Shown piece by piece: positions 37,559-50,291 of a stretch of 64,000 bases of DNA. A model generated the notes under the pieces. It searched no databases. It saw nothing but the letters and a program-made list of their open reading frames with translations, and was not told the DNA's origin. The stretch is from assembly GCA_030998225.1 (NCBI GenBank), contig JAPYXD010000713.1:620001-684000 (forward strand), in the 5' to 3' direction. How positions within the stretch are numbered: position 1 is the stretch's first letter; each line of letters opens with the position of its first letter. Position numbers and translations under genes: made by a program. The stretch comes from Diplolepis rosae (taxonomy: Eukaryota > Arthropoda > Insecta > Hymenoptera > Diplolepididae).

Positions 37559-40500
37559 CTACTGGCCCTCCCCGTTGTTTCGCTCCCGACGCCCATCAAG
37601 CTCCCTCGTCTTCATCACAAGTGTGACGAATGACTCGATGAGCGTCCAGAACCGCTCAGACTGGAGCATGAGGGGGACCATCGTGTCAGGAGTAAGTTCG
37701 GAACCCACCGCCTGACCGAGGACCTCCCTAGCCACACCCCATTTTGCGCAGACGAAGAGTGCGTGCTCTGCGTTATCCACCGGGGAATCGCAGTAGCAAC
37801 ACGTCTCCTCGTCTCTCTTCTTAAAGCGCCTCAGGTACGCGTTAAAACAGCCATGGCCCGAGAGCGCTTGTGCCAAGTAAAAGCCGACTTCCCCGTGCTT
37901 TCTGTTCAGCCAGGTGGCGAGCTCCGGGATCAGGCGGTAGGTCCATCTCCCTGTCTGCTCACCATGCCATCTCATCTGCCATTTCTCGACGAGTCTGCGC
38001 CTTCCATCCTTGCGAATGGCCTCCTTCGCGCGAGCGATTTCCTGCAGGTCGGCGCAGGTAAGCTCCTTGCGAAGCTGAAAGGTTTCCTGCCTTTCCTCCG
38101 CCAATAAATCTATTGGCGGGACGCTCGCCAGGACCAGCACAGCGCTCGTTGAGATAGTTCTATATGCCGAAACTAGTCTCAGCGCGACAAGTCTCTGCGC
38201 CGAGAACAGCTTCTTCTGAATAGCATGGATTTGCAGGGCATTAGCCCAGACCGGAGCTGCATAAAGCAGCTTCGAATGGACCACGCTCGCCACCAATCTT
38301 CTTTTCGCTTCCCTGGGTCCACCAATGTTTGGCATAAGCCGGGCCAAGTTTGCTCCACATTGGATGGCTTTGGCGGCTGCGATCTTTAGGTGTTCGCCAA
38401 AGCTAAGCCTACGATCCAGCTGCACCCCCAGGTACTTAATGCTTGTTTTCCACTCGACTTCATGCTCTCCGAGAACGATCCTCGGGTATTGGAAGGATCT
38501 CCTGTCCGTAACGAGCAAAGCCTCGGTTTTCTCAGGGGCCAATTTAAGACCTCTGCCATCCAACCAGCGCTTCGCTCGCCACAGACTTTCATTGATCCTC
38601 AGCTCTAGGATTCCGACGTCGTCAGCGGCGCACACGACAAGTGCGTCATCCGCGAAGCCGACGATGCTCGTTCCAGCAGGCAGGTCCATGCGCAGGAAAT
38701 CGTCGTACATGACGTTCCAAACGAGTGCACCCACCCGCGACCCTTGAGGGGCGCCACATGTCATCTCCTCCTTGAGAGACCATTTGTCGCCCTCATATAT
38801 CACCCACCTGTCGCTCAGATAGTCATCTATCATTCGCAACAGGTAGTCTGGAACCTTTTTCCGCACCATCGCCTCGATGCAGATGTTCCATCTCGCGGTA
38901 TTGAACGCATTGCGTATGTCAATGCTAATCAACGCACAGAATCCCTTACGCTTACCAGTTCCTTTTCTTGCATTTGTGGCGATGTTAACCACAGCTTGGA
39001 TGGCGTCCACCGTGGACCTGCCTTTCCTGAATCCGAACTGGTTTTCCGAGAGCCCGTTCTCCCCGACCAAGAGAGCCTGAAGCCGTTGTAGAATCAACTC
39101 CTCCAGAAGCTTCCCCATTGTATCCAATAGGCATATTGGTCTATACGACGAGGCGACCCCTAGAGGTTTGTTGCCCTTCCTCAGCAGGACCAACCTCTGC
39201 TTCTTCCAATCTGCGAAGAACCTCCCCTCCCGAAGACAGGAGTTAAAGGCTTCTAGGAGGATCTCTGGGTACGCCCCGATCACCTCTTTGAGGATCTCGT
39301 TCGGCACCCCGTCGATACCTGGCGCTGTATTTGCCTTAAGCCTTCCACCCGCTCTCTTTAGTTCTTCGAGAGTGAAGAGTTCTTCGCGCCGGACCACGCA
39401 GGAACTTCGGTCCTGTCTTTGGAACGGCTCCACGTGTGGAAACAAGCTACACACAATGTACTGGACTCGATCGGGATTATCCAGGCCCGGGGTCTTTCTT
39501 CTAGCCACCAATCTCTTGGTGACTATTTTGAAGGCGAGACCCCATGTGTCCTTCTCGACCTCACCGATCAAGTCTTTCCAGCATTGAAGTCGGCTTTTCT
39601 TTATGCCTCGCTTCAAACCTGTTTTTGCCCCTTTCCATGCCTCGTGCAGCGTAGCATCCCCCTTTGAACGGGTGAATTTTCGCCGCGCTGCGAGGCATTC
39701 TCGACGTAGGGCTGCCAACTGGTCGTTCCACCAGTACATCGAACCCTTGGCTTGCCTGCGCTCACGGCGAGGCATCGAGTAGTCGCAAGCCGCGACCACC
39801 TTCTGCCTCACCGAGCGCACAGCAGCTTCAAACGACCCAGCAGGGCAGACCCAACCAAGCTCATCGATGAGCCTGGTTTCTTCGAGGTGTTCGCGAAGTC
39901 TTTCCCTGCTGAGTCGTCTCGTGTTCCAGGAGGGGCTCCTTCCTTTGCCGCCCCTACCCTTATCCACCGCCTGACACCGTTGTTCTAGTGTGAATTCGAT
40001 GCACCGGTGGTCACTCAAGGTTATTACCTCGAGGACCGACCAGTCGCTTATCCTTGAAGCGAGGCGAGGTGCGGCAATTGTGAGATCAATTATTGACCCC
40101 CCCGCTCCTCGTCTGAACGTAAATTCCCCGCCCTGATTCAAGACGATCAGTTCGTTCCTAGCGACCATCTCGCCAACCAAGATTCCCCTCCTATCTAGGC
40201 GGGCTTCACCCCACTCGGGCGACTTACTGTTGAAGTCACCCCTATGAGGGATCGCCCGATGGCCTCACGGAGGCTTTCCTCAAGGAGGAGGATCTGGGTC
40301 TCAAAGACATCGAAGGGATCGCCGGGGGAGAAGTAGCAGCTGTACACACGCACACCCGCCACCTCCACCCAGACGAACCCCGCGTCGGTCTCCAGTAAGT
40401 CCCCGACGCCCAAATCAGGGTTACAAACAAGGATGCCGGCCCTCCTTGATGCATCCTGATACCAAGCAGAGTTATCGGACCACTTGTACTGCTCACTAAT

Positions 40501-40698
40501 GAGCAGCACATCAGCCCCCCTCTCCCTGGCAGTCTGCATCAGGAGGTCCTGGGCATCCTTCCCCCTTCCGAGGTTGAGTTGCAGGAACTTCAATTCCTGC
40601 CTCTCAACCTCCGAAGCTCTTCCCGGAAGACCGGGCAGGAGCCGCTCCCCGACACATGGGCGACATCTTTTTCGCCCCTGTCTGCACATGACAGGCAC
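37559..40698 (-). pseudogene. ORF2: endonuclease-reverse transcriptase, element 2, one frameshift
   Basis: This is the same enzyme as in element 1. The 5' part (40698 down to about 40240) holds the first half of the endonuclease, with N42 in LQLNLGR and E69 in LISEQ, counted from 40698. At about 40236-40243 one base is missing relative to element 1 (ctcataggggtgac against cttattgcgggtgac), so the upstream frame runs into 30-odd wrong residues and stops. The second part continues as an 873-codon frame to the stop at 37559, gap-free against element 1 codons 154-1026. GDFN and SDH are present, with FADD at 509-512 and the finger C794-C797-H806-C811 counted from 40180. The upstream frame overlaps ORF1 by about 109 nt and has no clear AUG near its start; its first ATG is well inside the overlap. 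One indel would explain the loss. Confidence 0.93.
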
Positions 40699-41756
40699 CT
40701 TGGTGGTGCCTTACAGGTCCCGGCCAAGTGTCCCGTGGCGCCGCACCTCCAACAGCCGTTTTTCCTGTCGGGGTTGCTGCAGCCCCGGGACCCGTGGCCG
40801 TACCCAAGGCACCTGAAGCAGCGGGCGACATCCAGGTGTTCGCGAATGCGGCACTCTACCCACCCGATCCTCAACTTACCTAGCTGAAGCAGACGCGGGG
40901 CGTCTGCCTCAGCCAGCCGGATCACTGCAGTCTTCACCCCACCAAAGCGGATGAAGAGCCTGCAGGACCCCTCAAAAGCCGGTCTGCCCAATGCCAAGCA
41001 CAGGGCAGACACAACCTCTTCTTCTTCAACGGTCTCGTCGAGTTCCCTAATTTCGAGGGACATCGTCGAGACCAGGGCTGAAATTTTCGCCCTTTCCCCG
41101 ACCGCCAGGTCGAGCTCCTTTCGGAAGGCCGAAACGTCTCCCCCCTTTTTGAGGACCAAAAGGACTTCTTCCTTCCTGGTCCTTCGGATAGACAGGACCT
41201 CAAGTCCTGCCTTCCGGGGGTCGACCTTCGCCCTCATTTCCCTCAAGATGTCGGCGTAGGACTGGCCGTCCTTCGCAGACAACTTGATGGCGTCGCCCGA
41301 CCTCGCGGCCGGGGAGCGCCTCGGCAACTTTCCCTTTGTTTTGTGTTCCTGCGCGGAGGGCACAGGAACCTCTTTCTTCTTCTTCTCTTTTTTTTTTCAT
41401 CTTTTTCTTCTTCTCCACCAGCTGCCATTCCCCATCCTTTTTTGGGGTCTGGCCTCTGGTGGCCGCGGCATAAGACGGCGATATGCCGCCCTTCCCTTTC
41501 TTGGGAAGCCGATCTTCGGGGGGAGAAGGAGCAACCCTCTTCTCCCCCTTTGTCAGCTTTTTTGGGTATCTCCTAGAGACGCAGAGCGCAGTCTCCGGAA
41601 GATACCCATCTTTTTTGAGGCGGGGTGGGATTCCAGCTTCTTCTGGATTTCCATCCCGCTTTCTACAAGACATTTATGGGTGTTGAGCATTCCGCTCAAC
41701 ACCTCTGATGCCTCGTTAACACTGTCCTTTACGTGGCCAGGGTTATTTCTCAGCAT
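40590..41756 (-). pseudogene. ORF1 (gag-like nucleic-acid-binding protein), element 2, frameshifted
   Basis: This is the longest ORF1 remnant in the window. Three frames join end to end. The first starts at the ATG at 41756 (MLRNNPGHVKDS) and runs to about 41560. The second contains PSYAAATRGQ and DGEWQLVEKKKK. The third runs from about 41375 to the stop at 40590. The first junction lies in a run of six A residues and the second in an A-rich lysine tract. In the last 257 codons (from 41363) there is a basic region, a domain ending GWVECRIREH, and three zinc knuckles: C182-C185-H190-C195, C204-C207-H212-C217 (both CX2CX4HX4C) and C223-C226-H236-C243 (CX2CX9HX6C). The Met at 41756 abuts the satellite, so the true N-terminus may be missing. 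Confidence 0.9.
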
Positions 41757-44700
41757 ACCCTACCATCTGTTCTAATCATATCAAGTTTGGTACAATTAGT
41801 GATGATTTTTCGCCTATAACCTGAAATCTAGTGACTTTTCATAAAAACATTATCATCTTTTTTAATCATATCAAGTTTGATCCAATTAATGATGATTTTC
41901 CGGACATAACCTTGAAACTTCTGATTCTATATAAAACCATTACCATCTGTTTGAATCATATCAAGTTTGGTCCAATTAATGATGATTTTTCGCTCATAAC
42001 CTGAAATCTAGTGACTTTTCATTGAAAAATATTCATCTGTTCTAATCATATCAAGTTTGATCCAATTAATGATGATTTTCCGCACATAACCTTAAACTTC
42101 TGATTCTATTTAAAACCATTACCATCTGTTCTAATCATATCAAGTTTGATCCAATTAATGATGATTTTCCGCACATAACCTTGAAACTTCTGATTCTATA
42201 TAAAACCATTACCATCTGTTCTAATCATATCAAGTTTGGTCCAATTAATGATGATTTTTCGCTTATAACCTGAAATCTAGTGACTTTTCATAAAAACATT
42301 ATCATCTTTTTTAATCATATCAAGTTTGATCCAATTAATGATGATTTTCCGGACATAACCTTGAAGCTTCTGATTCTATATGAAGCCATTACCATCTGTT
42401 TTAATCTTTTCAATTTCGATCCAATTAATTTTGATTTTCCGCACATAACCTTGAAACTTCTGATTCTATATAAAACCATTACCATCTGTTCTAATCATAT
42501 CAAGTTTGGTCCAATTAATGATGATTTTTCTCTCATAACCTTAAATCTAGTGAATTTTCTTAAAAATATCATCACCTTTTTTAATCATATCAAGTTTGAT
42601 CCAATTAAGGATGGTTTTCCACACATAACCTAAATACTACTAATTTCATATAAAAACATTATCATCTGTTTAATTAGGATCAAGTTTGATCCAATTAATG
42701 ATGATTTTTCGCTTATAACCTGAAATCTAGTGACTTTTCATAAAAACATTATCATCTTTTTTAATCATATCAAGTTTGGTCCAATTTATGATGATTTTCC
42801 GCACATAACCTTGAAACTTCTGATTCTATATAAAACCATTACCATCTGTTCTAATCATATCAAGTTTGGTCCAATTAGTGATGATTTTTCGCCTATAACC
42901 TGAAATCTAGTGACTTTTCATAAAAACATTATCATCTTTTTTAATCATATCAAATTTGATCCAATTAATAATGATTTTCCGGACATAACCTTGAAGCTTC
43001 TGATTCTATACAAAACCATTACCATCTGTTCTAATTATATCAAGTTTGGTCCAATTAATGATGATTTTTCGCTCATAACCTGAAATCTAGTGACTTTTCA
43101 TAAAAACATTATCATCTTTTTTAATCATATCAAGTTTGATCCAATTAATGATGATTTTCCGGACATAACCTTGAAACTTCTGATTCTATATAAAACCATT
43201 ACCACCTGTTTTAATCATATCAAGTTCGATCCAATTAATGATGATTTTCCGCACATAACCTGAAATCTAGTGACTTTTCATAAAAAAATCATTAGCATCT
43301 TTTTTAATCATATCAAGTTTGATCCAATTAATGATGATTTTCCGCACATAACCTTAAACTTCTGATTCTATTTAAAACCATTACCATCTGTTCTAATCAT
43401 ATCAAGTTTGATCCAATTAATGATGATTTTCCGCACATAACCTTGAAACTTCTGATTCTATATAAAACCATTACCATCTGTTCTAATCATATCAAGTTTG
43501 GTCCAATTAGTGATGATTTTTCGCCTGTAACCTGAAATCTAGTGACTTTTCATGAAAACATCATCACCTTTTTAAATCATATTAAGTTTGGTCCAATTAA
43601 GGATGGTTCTCCACACATAACCAAAAAACTACTAATTTCATATAAAAACATTATCATCTGTTTAATTAGCATCAATTTTGAACCAATTAATGATGATCTT
43701 TCGCTTATAACCTGGAATCTAGTGACTTTTCATAAAAACATTATCATCTTTTTTAATCATATCAAGTTTGGTCCAATTAATGATGATTTTTCGCTCGTAA
43801 CCTCAAATCGAGTGACTTTTTCATAAAAACATCATCAACTGTTTTAATTATATCAAATGTGGTCCAATTAATGATGATTTTCCGCACATAACCTAAAAAC
43901 TACTAATGTCATATGGAAACATTACTATCTGTTTAATTAGGATGAATTTTGATCCAATTAATGATGATTTTTCTCTCATAACGTCAAATCTAGTGAATTT
44001 TCGTAAAAATATCATCACCTTTTTTAATCATATCAAGTTTGATCCAATTAAGGATGGTTTTCCACACATAACCTAAAAACTACTAATTTCATATAAAAAC
44101 ATTATCATCTGCTAATTAGGATCAAGTTTGATCCAATTAATGATGATTTTTCGCTTATAACCTGGAATCTAGTGACTTTTCATAAAAACATTATCACCTT
44201 TTTTAACCATATCAAGTTTGGTCCAATTAATGATGATTTTCCGCACATAACCTTAAACTTCTGATTCTATATAAAACCATTACCATCTGTTCTAATCATA
44301 TCAAGTTTGGTACAATTAGTGATGATTTTTCGCCTATAACCTGAAATCTAGTGACTTTTCATAAAAACATTATCATCTTTTTTAATCATATCAAGTTTGA
44401 TCCAATTAATGATGATTTTCCGGACATAACCTTGAAACTTCTGATTCTATATAAAACCATTACCATCTGTTCTAATCATATCAAGTTTGGTCCAATTAAT
44501 GATGATTTTTAGCTTATAACCTGAAATCTAGTAACTTTTCATAAAAACATTATCATCTTTTTTAATCATATCAAGTTTGATCCAATTAATGATGATTTTC
44601 CGGAAATAACCTTGAAACATCTGATTCTATATAAAACCATTACCATCTGTTCTAATCATATCAGGTTTGATCCAATTAATTATGATTTTCCGGACATAAC

Positions 44701-46060
44701 CTTGAAGCTTCTGATTCTATATGAAGCCATTACCATCTGTTTTAATCATATCAAGTTCGATCCAATTAATGGTGATTTTCCGCACATAACCTTGAAACTT
44801 CTGATTCTATATAAAACCATTACCATCTTTTCTAATCATATCAAGTTTGGTCCAATTAATGATGATTTTTCGCTTATAACCAGAAATCTAGTGACTTTTC
44901 ATAAAAACATTATCATCTTTTTTAATCATATCAAGTTTGATCCAATTAATGATGATTTTCCGGACATAACCTTGCAGCTTCTGATTCTATATGAAGCCAT
45001 TACCATCTGTTTTAATCATATAAATTTCGATCCAATTTTTTATGATTTTCCGCAAATAACCTTGAAACTTCTGATTCTTTATAAAACCATTACCATCTGT
45101 TCTAATCATATCAAGTTTGGTCCAATTAATGATGATTTTTGTCTCATAACCTGAAATCTAGTGACTTTTCATAAAAACATTATCATCTTTTTTAATCATA
45201 TCAAGTTTGGTCCAATTAATGATGATTTTTCGCTCGTAACCTCAAATCTAGTGACTTTTCATAAAAACATCATCAACTGTTTTAATTATATCAAATGTGG
45301 TCCAATTAATGATGATTTTCCGCACATAACCTAAAAACTACTAATTTCATATGGAAACATAACTATCTGTTTAATTAGGATGAATTTTGATCCAATTAAT
45401 GATGATTTTTCTCTCATAACGTCAAATCTAGTGAATTTTCGTAAAAATATCATCACCTTTTTCAATCATATCAAGTTTAGTCCAATTAAGGATGGTTTTC
45501 CACACATAACATAAAAACTACTAATTTCATATAAAAACATTATTTTCTGTTTAATTAGGATCAATTTTGAACCAATTAATGATGATTTTTCGCTTATAAC
45601 CTGGAATCTAGTGACTTTTCATAAAAACATTATCATCTTTTTTAATCATATAAAGTTTGGTCCAATTAATGATGATTTTTCGCTCGTAACCTCAAATCTA
45701 GTGACTTTTCATAAAAACATCATCAACTGTTTTAATTATATCAAATGTGGTCCAATTAATGATGATTTTCCGCGCATAACCTAAAAACTACTAATTTCAT
45801 ATGGAAACATAACTATCTGTTTAATTAGTATGAATTTTGATCCAATTAATGATGATTTTTCTCTCATAACGTCAAATCTGGTGAATTTTCGTAAAAATAT
45901 CATCACCTTTTTTAATCATATCAAGTTTGATCCAATTAAGGATGGTTTTCCACACATAACCTAAAAACTACTGATTTCATATAAAAACATTATCATTTGT
46001 TTAATTAGGATCAAGTTTGATCCAATTAATGATGATTTTTCGCTTATACCCTGGAATCTA

Positions 46061-49000
46061 GTGACTTTTCATATAAACATTAACATCTTTTTTAATCATA
46101 TCACGTTTGGTCCAATTAATGATGATTTTCCGCACATAACCTTGAAACTTCTGATTCTTTATAAAGCTATTACCATCTGTTTTAATCATATCAAGTTCGA
46201 TCCAATTAATGGTGATTTTGCGCACATAACCTTGAAACTTCTGATTATATATACAACCATTACCATCTTTTCTAATCAGATCAATTTTGGTCCAATTAAT
46301 GATGATTTTTAGCTTATAACCTGAAATCTAGTGACTTTTCATAAAAACATTATCATCTTTTTTAATCATATCAAGTTTGATCCAATTAATAATGATTTTC
46401 CGGACATAACCTTGAAGCTTCTGATTCTATATGAAGCCATTACCATCTGTTTTAATCATATCAAGTTCGATCCAATTAATGATGATTTTCCGCACATAGC
46501 CTTGAAACTTCTGATTCTATATAAAACCATTACCATCTGTTCTAATCATATCAAGTTTGGTCCAATTAATGATGATTTTTCGCTTATAACCTAAAATCTA
46601 GTGACTTTTCATAAAAACATTATCACCTTTTTTAATCATATCAAGTTTGATCCAATTAAGTATGGTTTTCCACACATAACCTAAAAACTACTAATTTCAT
46701 ATAAAAACATTACCATCTGTTCTAATCATATCAAGTTTGGTACAATTAGTGATGATTTTTCGCCTATAACCTGAAATCTAGTGACTTTTCATAAAAACAT
46801 TATCATCTTTTTTAATCATATCAAGTTTGATCCAATTAATGATGATTTTCCGGACATAACCTTGAAACTTCTGATTCTATATGAAACTATTACCATCTGT
46901 TTTAATCATATCAAGTTTGATGCAATTAATGATGATTTTTCGCTCATAACCTGAAATCTAGTGATTTTTCATAAAAACTGTATCATCTTTTTTAATCATA
47001 TCAAGTTTGGTCCAATTAATGATGATTTTCCGGACATAACCTTGAAACTTCTGATTCTATATAAAACCATTACCATCTGTTCTAATCATATCAAGTTTGA
47101 TCCAATTGAGGATGATTTTCCGGACATAACCTTGAAGTTTCTGATTCTATATGAAGCCATTACCATCTGTTTTAATCATATCAAGTTCGATCCAATTAAT
47201 GATGATTTTCCGCACATAGCCTTGAAACTTCTGATTCTATATAAAACCATTACCATCTGTTCTAATCATATCAAGTTTGGTCCAATTAGTGATGATTTTT
47301 CGCCTATTACCTGAAATCTAGTGACTTTTCATAAAAACATTATCACCTTTTTCAATCATATCAAGTTTGATCCAATTAAGGATGGTTTTCCACACATAAC
47401 CTAAAAACTACTAATTTCATATAAAAACATTACCATCTGTTCTAATCATATCAAGTTTGGTCCAATTAATGATGATTTTTCGCTTATAACCTGAAATCTA
47501 GTGACTTTTCATAAAAACATTATCATCTTTTTTAATCATATCAAGTTTGATCCAATTAATGATGATTTTCCGGACATAACCTTGAAACTTCTGATTCTAT
47601 ATAAAACCATTACCATCTGTTCTAATCATATCATGTTTGGTGCAATTAATGATGATTTATCGCTCATAACCTTAAATCTAGTGACTTTTCATAAAAACAT
47701 TATCATCTATTTTAATCATATCAATTTTGATCCAATTAATGATGCTTTTCCGCACATAACCTTGAAACTTCTGCTTCTATATAAAACCATTACCATCTGT
47801 TCTAATCATATCAAGTTTGATCCAATTGAGGATGATTTTCCGGACATAACCTTGAAGTTTCTGATTCTATATGAAGCCATTACCATCTGTTTTAATCATA
47901 TCAAGTTCGATCCAATTAATGATGATTTTCCGCACATAGCCTTGAAACTTCTGATTCTATATAAAACCATTACCATCTGTTCTAATCATATCAAGTTTGG
48001 TCCAATTAGTGATGATTTTTCGCCTATTACCTGAAATCTAGTGACTTTTCATAAAAACATTATCATCTTTTTTAATCATATCAAGTTTGATCCAATTAAT
48101 GATGATTTTTCGGTCGTAACCTCAAATCTAGTGACTTTTCATAAAACATCATCAACTGTTTTAATTATATCAAATGTGGTCCAATTAATGATGATTTTTC
48201 GCTCATAACCTGAAATCTAGTGACTTTTCATAAAAACATTATCATCTTTTTTAATCATATCAAGTTTGATCCAATTAATGATGATTTTCCGGACATAACC
48301 TTGAAACTTCTGATTCTATATAAAAACATTATCATCTTTTTTAATCATATCAAGTTTGATCCAATTAGTGATGATTTTCCGGACATAACCTTGAAGCTTC
48401 TGATTCTATATGAAGCCATTACCATCTGTTTTAATCATATTAATTTCGATCCAATTAATGATGATTTTCCGCACATAACCTTGAAACTTCTGATTCTATA
48501 TAAAACCATTACCATCTGTTCTAATCATATCAAGTTTGGTCCAATAAGTGATGATTTTTCGCCTATAACCTGAAATCTAGTGACTTTTCATAAAAACATC
48601 ATCACCTTTTTAAATCATATTAAGTTTGGTCCAATTAAGGATGGTTCTCAACACATAACCTAAAAACTACTAATTTCATATAAAAACATTATCATCTGTT
48701 TAATTAGGATCAATTTTGAACCAATTAATGATGATTTTTCGCTTATATCCTGGAATCTAGTGACTTTTCATAAAAACATTATCATCTTTTTTAATCATAT
48801 CAAGTTTGGTCCAATTAATGATGATTTTTCGGTCGTAACCTCAAATCTAGTGACTTTTCATAAAAACATCATCAACTGTTTTAATTATATCAAATGTGGT
48901 CCAATTAATGATGATTTTCCGCACATAACCTATAAACTACTAATTTCATATGGAAACATAACTATCTGTTTAATTAGGATGAATTTTGATCCAATTAATG

Positions 49001-50291
49001 ATGATTTTTCTCTCATAACGTCAAATCTGGTGAATTTTCGTAAAAATATCATCACCTTTTTCAATCATATCAAGTTTGATCCAATTAAGGATGGTTTTCC
49101 ACACATAACCTAAAAACTACTAATTTCATATAAAAACATTACCATCTGTTCTAATCATATCAAGTTTGGTACAATTAGTGATGATTTTTCGCCTATAACC
49201 TGAAATCTAGTGACTTTTCATAAAAACATTATCATCTTTTTTAATCATATCAAGTTTGATCCAATTAATGATGATTTTCCGGACATAACCTTGAAACTTC
49301 TGATTCTATATAAAACCATTACCATCTGTTCTAATCATATCAAGTTTGGTCCAATTAATGATGATTTTTAGCTCATAACCTGAAATCTAGTGACTTTTCA
49401 TAAAAACATTATCATTTTTTTTAATCATATCAAGTTTGGTCCAATTAATGATGATTTTTCGTTCGTAACCTCAAATCTAGTGACTTTTCATAAAAACATC
49501 ATCAACTGTTTTGATTATATCAAATTTGGTCCAATTAATGATGATTTTCCGCACATAACCTAAAAACTACTAATTTCATATGGAAACATAACTATCTGTT
49601 TAATTAGGATGAATTTTTGATCCAATTAATGATGATTTTTCTCTCATAACGTCAAATCTAGTGAATTTTCGTAAAAATATCATCACCTTTTTCAATCATA
49701 TCAAGTTTAGTCCAATTAAGGATGGTTCTCCACACATAACCTAAAAACTACTAATTTCATATAAAAACATTATCATCTGTTTAATTAGGATCAATTTTGA
49801 ACCAATTAATGATGATTTTTCGCTTATACCCTGGAATCTAGTGACTTTTCATAAAAACATTATCATCTTTTTTAATCATATCAAGTTTGGTCCAATTAAT
49901 GATGATTTTTCGCTCGTAACCTCAAATCTAGTGACTTTTCATAAAAACATCATCAACTGTTTTAATTATATCAAATGTGGTCCAATTAATGATGATTTTC
50001 CGCGCATAACCTAAAAAACTACTAATTTCATATGGAAACATAACTATCTGTTTAATTAGTATGAATTTTGATCCAATTAATGATGATTTTTCTCTCATAA
50101 CGTCAAATCTGGTGAATTTTCGTAAAAATATCATCACCTTTTTTAATCATATCAAGTTTGATCCAATTAAGGATGGTTTTCCACACATAACCTAAAAACT
50201 ACTGATTTCATATAAAAACATTATCATTTGTTTAATTAGGATCAAGTTTGATCCAATTAATGATGATTTTTCGCTTATACCCTGGAATCTA
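46061..50291 (+). repeat. Higher-order repeat copy 1 (4231 bp)
   Basis: The boundaries are set by a rare monomer variant carrying catataaacattaacatc followed by atcatatcacgtttgg. It recurs at 46061, 50292, 54598, 58916 and 63138, and once earlier at 35094. This copy is 4231 bp, about 47 monomers. Its order of monomer classes is largely the same as in the following copies. The boundary is an arbitrary landmark, not a biological edge. Confidence 0.85.

Larger units (their letters stand above)
37183..41760 (-). mobile_element. R1-clade non-LTR retrotransposon, element 2 (5'-truncated)
   Basis: This is a second copy of the same family, reversed, about 4.58 kb. On the plus strand it begins with 27 T residues (the poly(A) of the minus strand). 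The 3' UTR, ORF2 and ORF1 follow, ending near the first visible ORF1 Met at 41756. It extends about 320 bp further 5' than element 1 but still has no 5' UTR. The left flank ends tataaaaccat(t) and the right flank resumes taccatctgttc. Joining them gives a perfect class-2 monomer, so there is no target-site duplication beyond 0-1 bp. ORF1 has two apparent frameshifts and ORF2 one. ORF2 aligns with element 1 without gaps over 873 codons, and roughly nine in ten residues are identical across the reverse transcriptase by eye. Confidence 0.95.

Noticed and set aside
37763..39988. Plus-strand open frames across element 2
   Set aside because: These are antisense of ORF2 of element 2, and several have counterparts antisense to element 1, as expected from shared codon structure.
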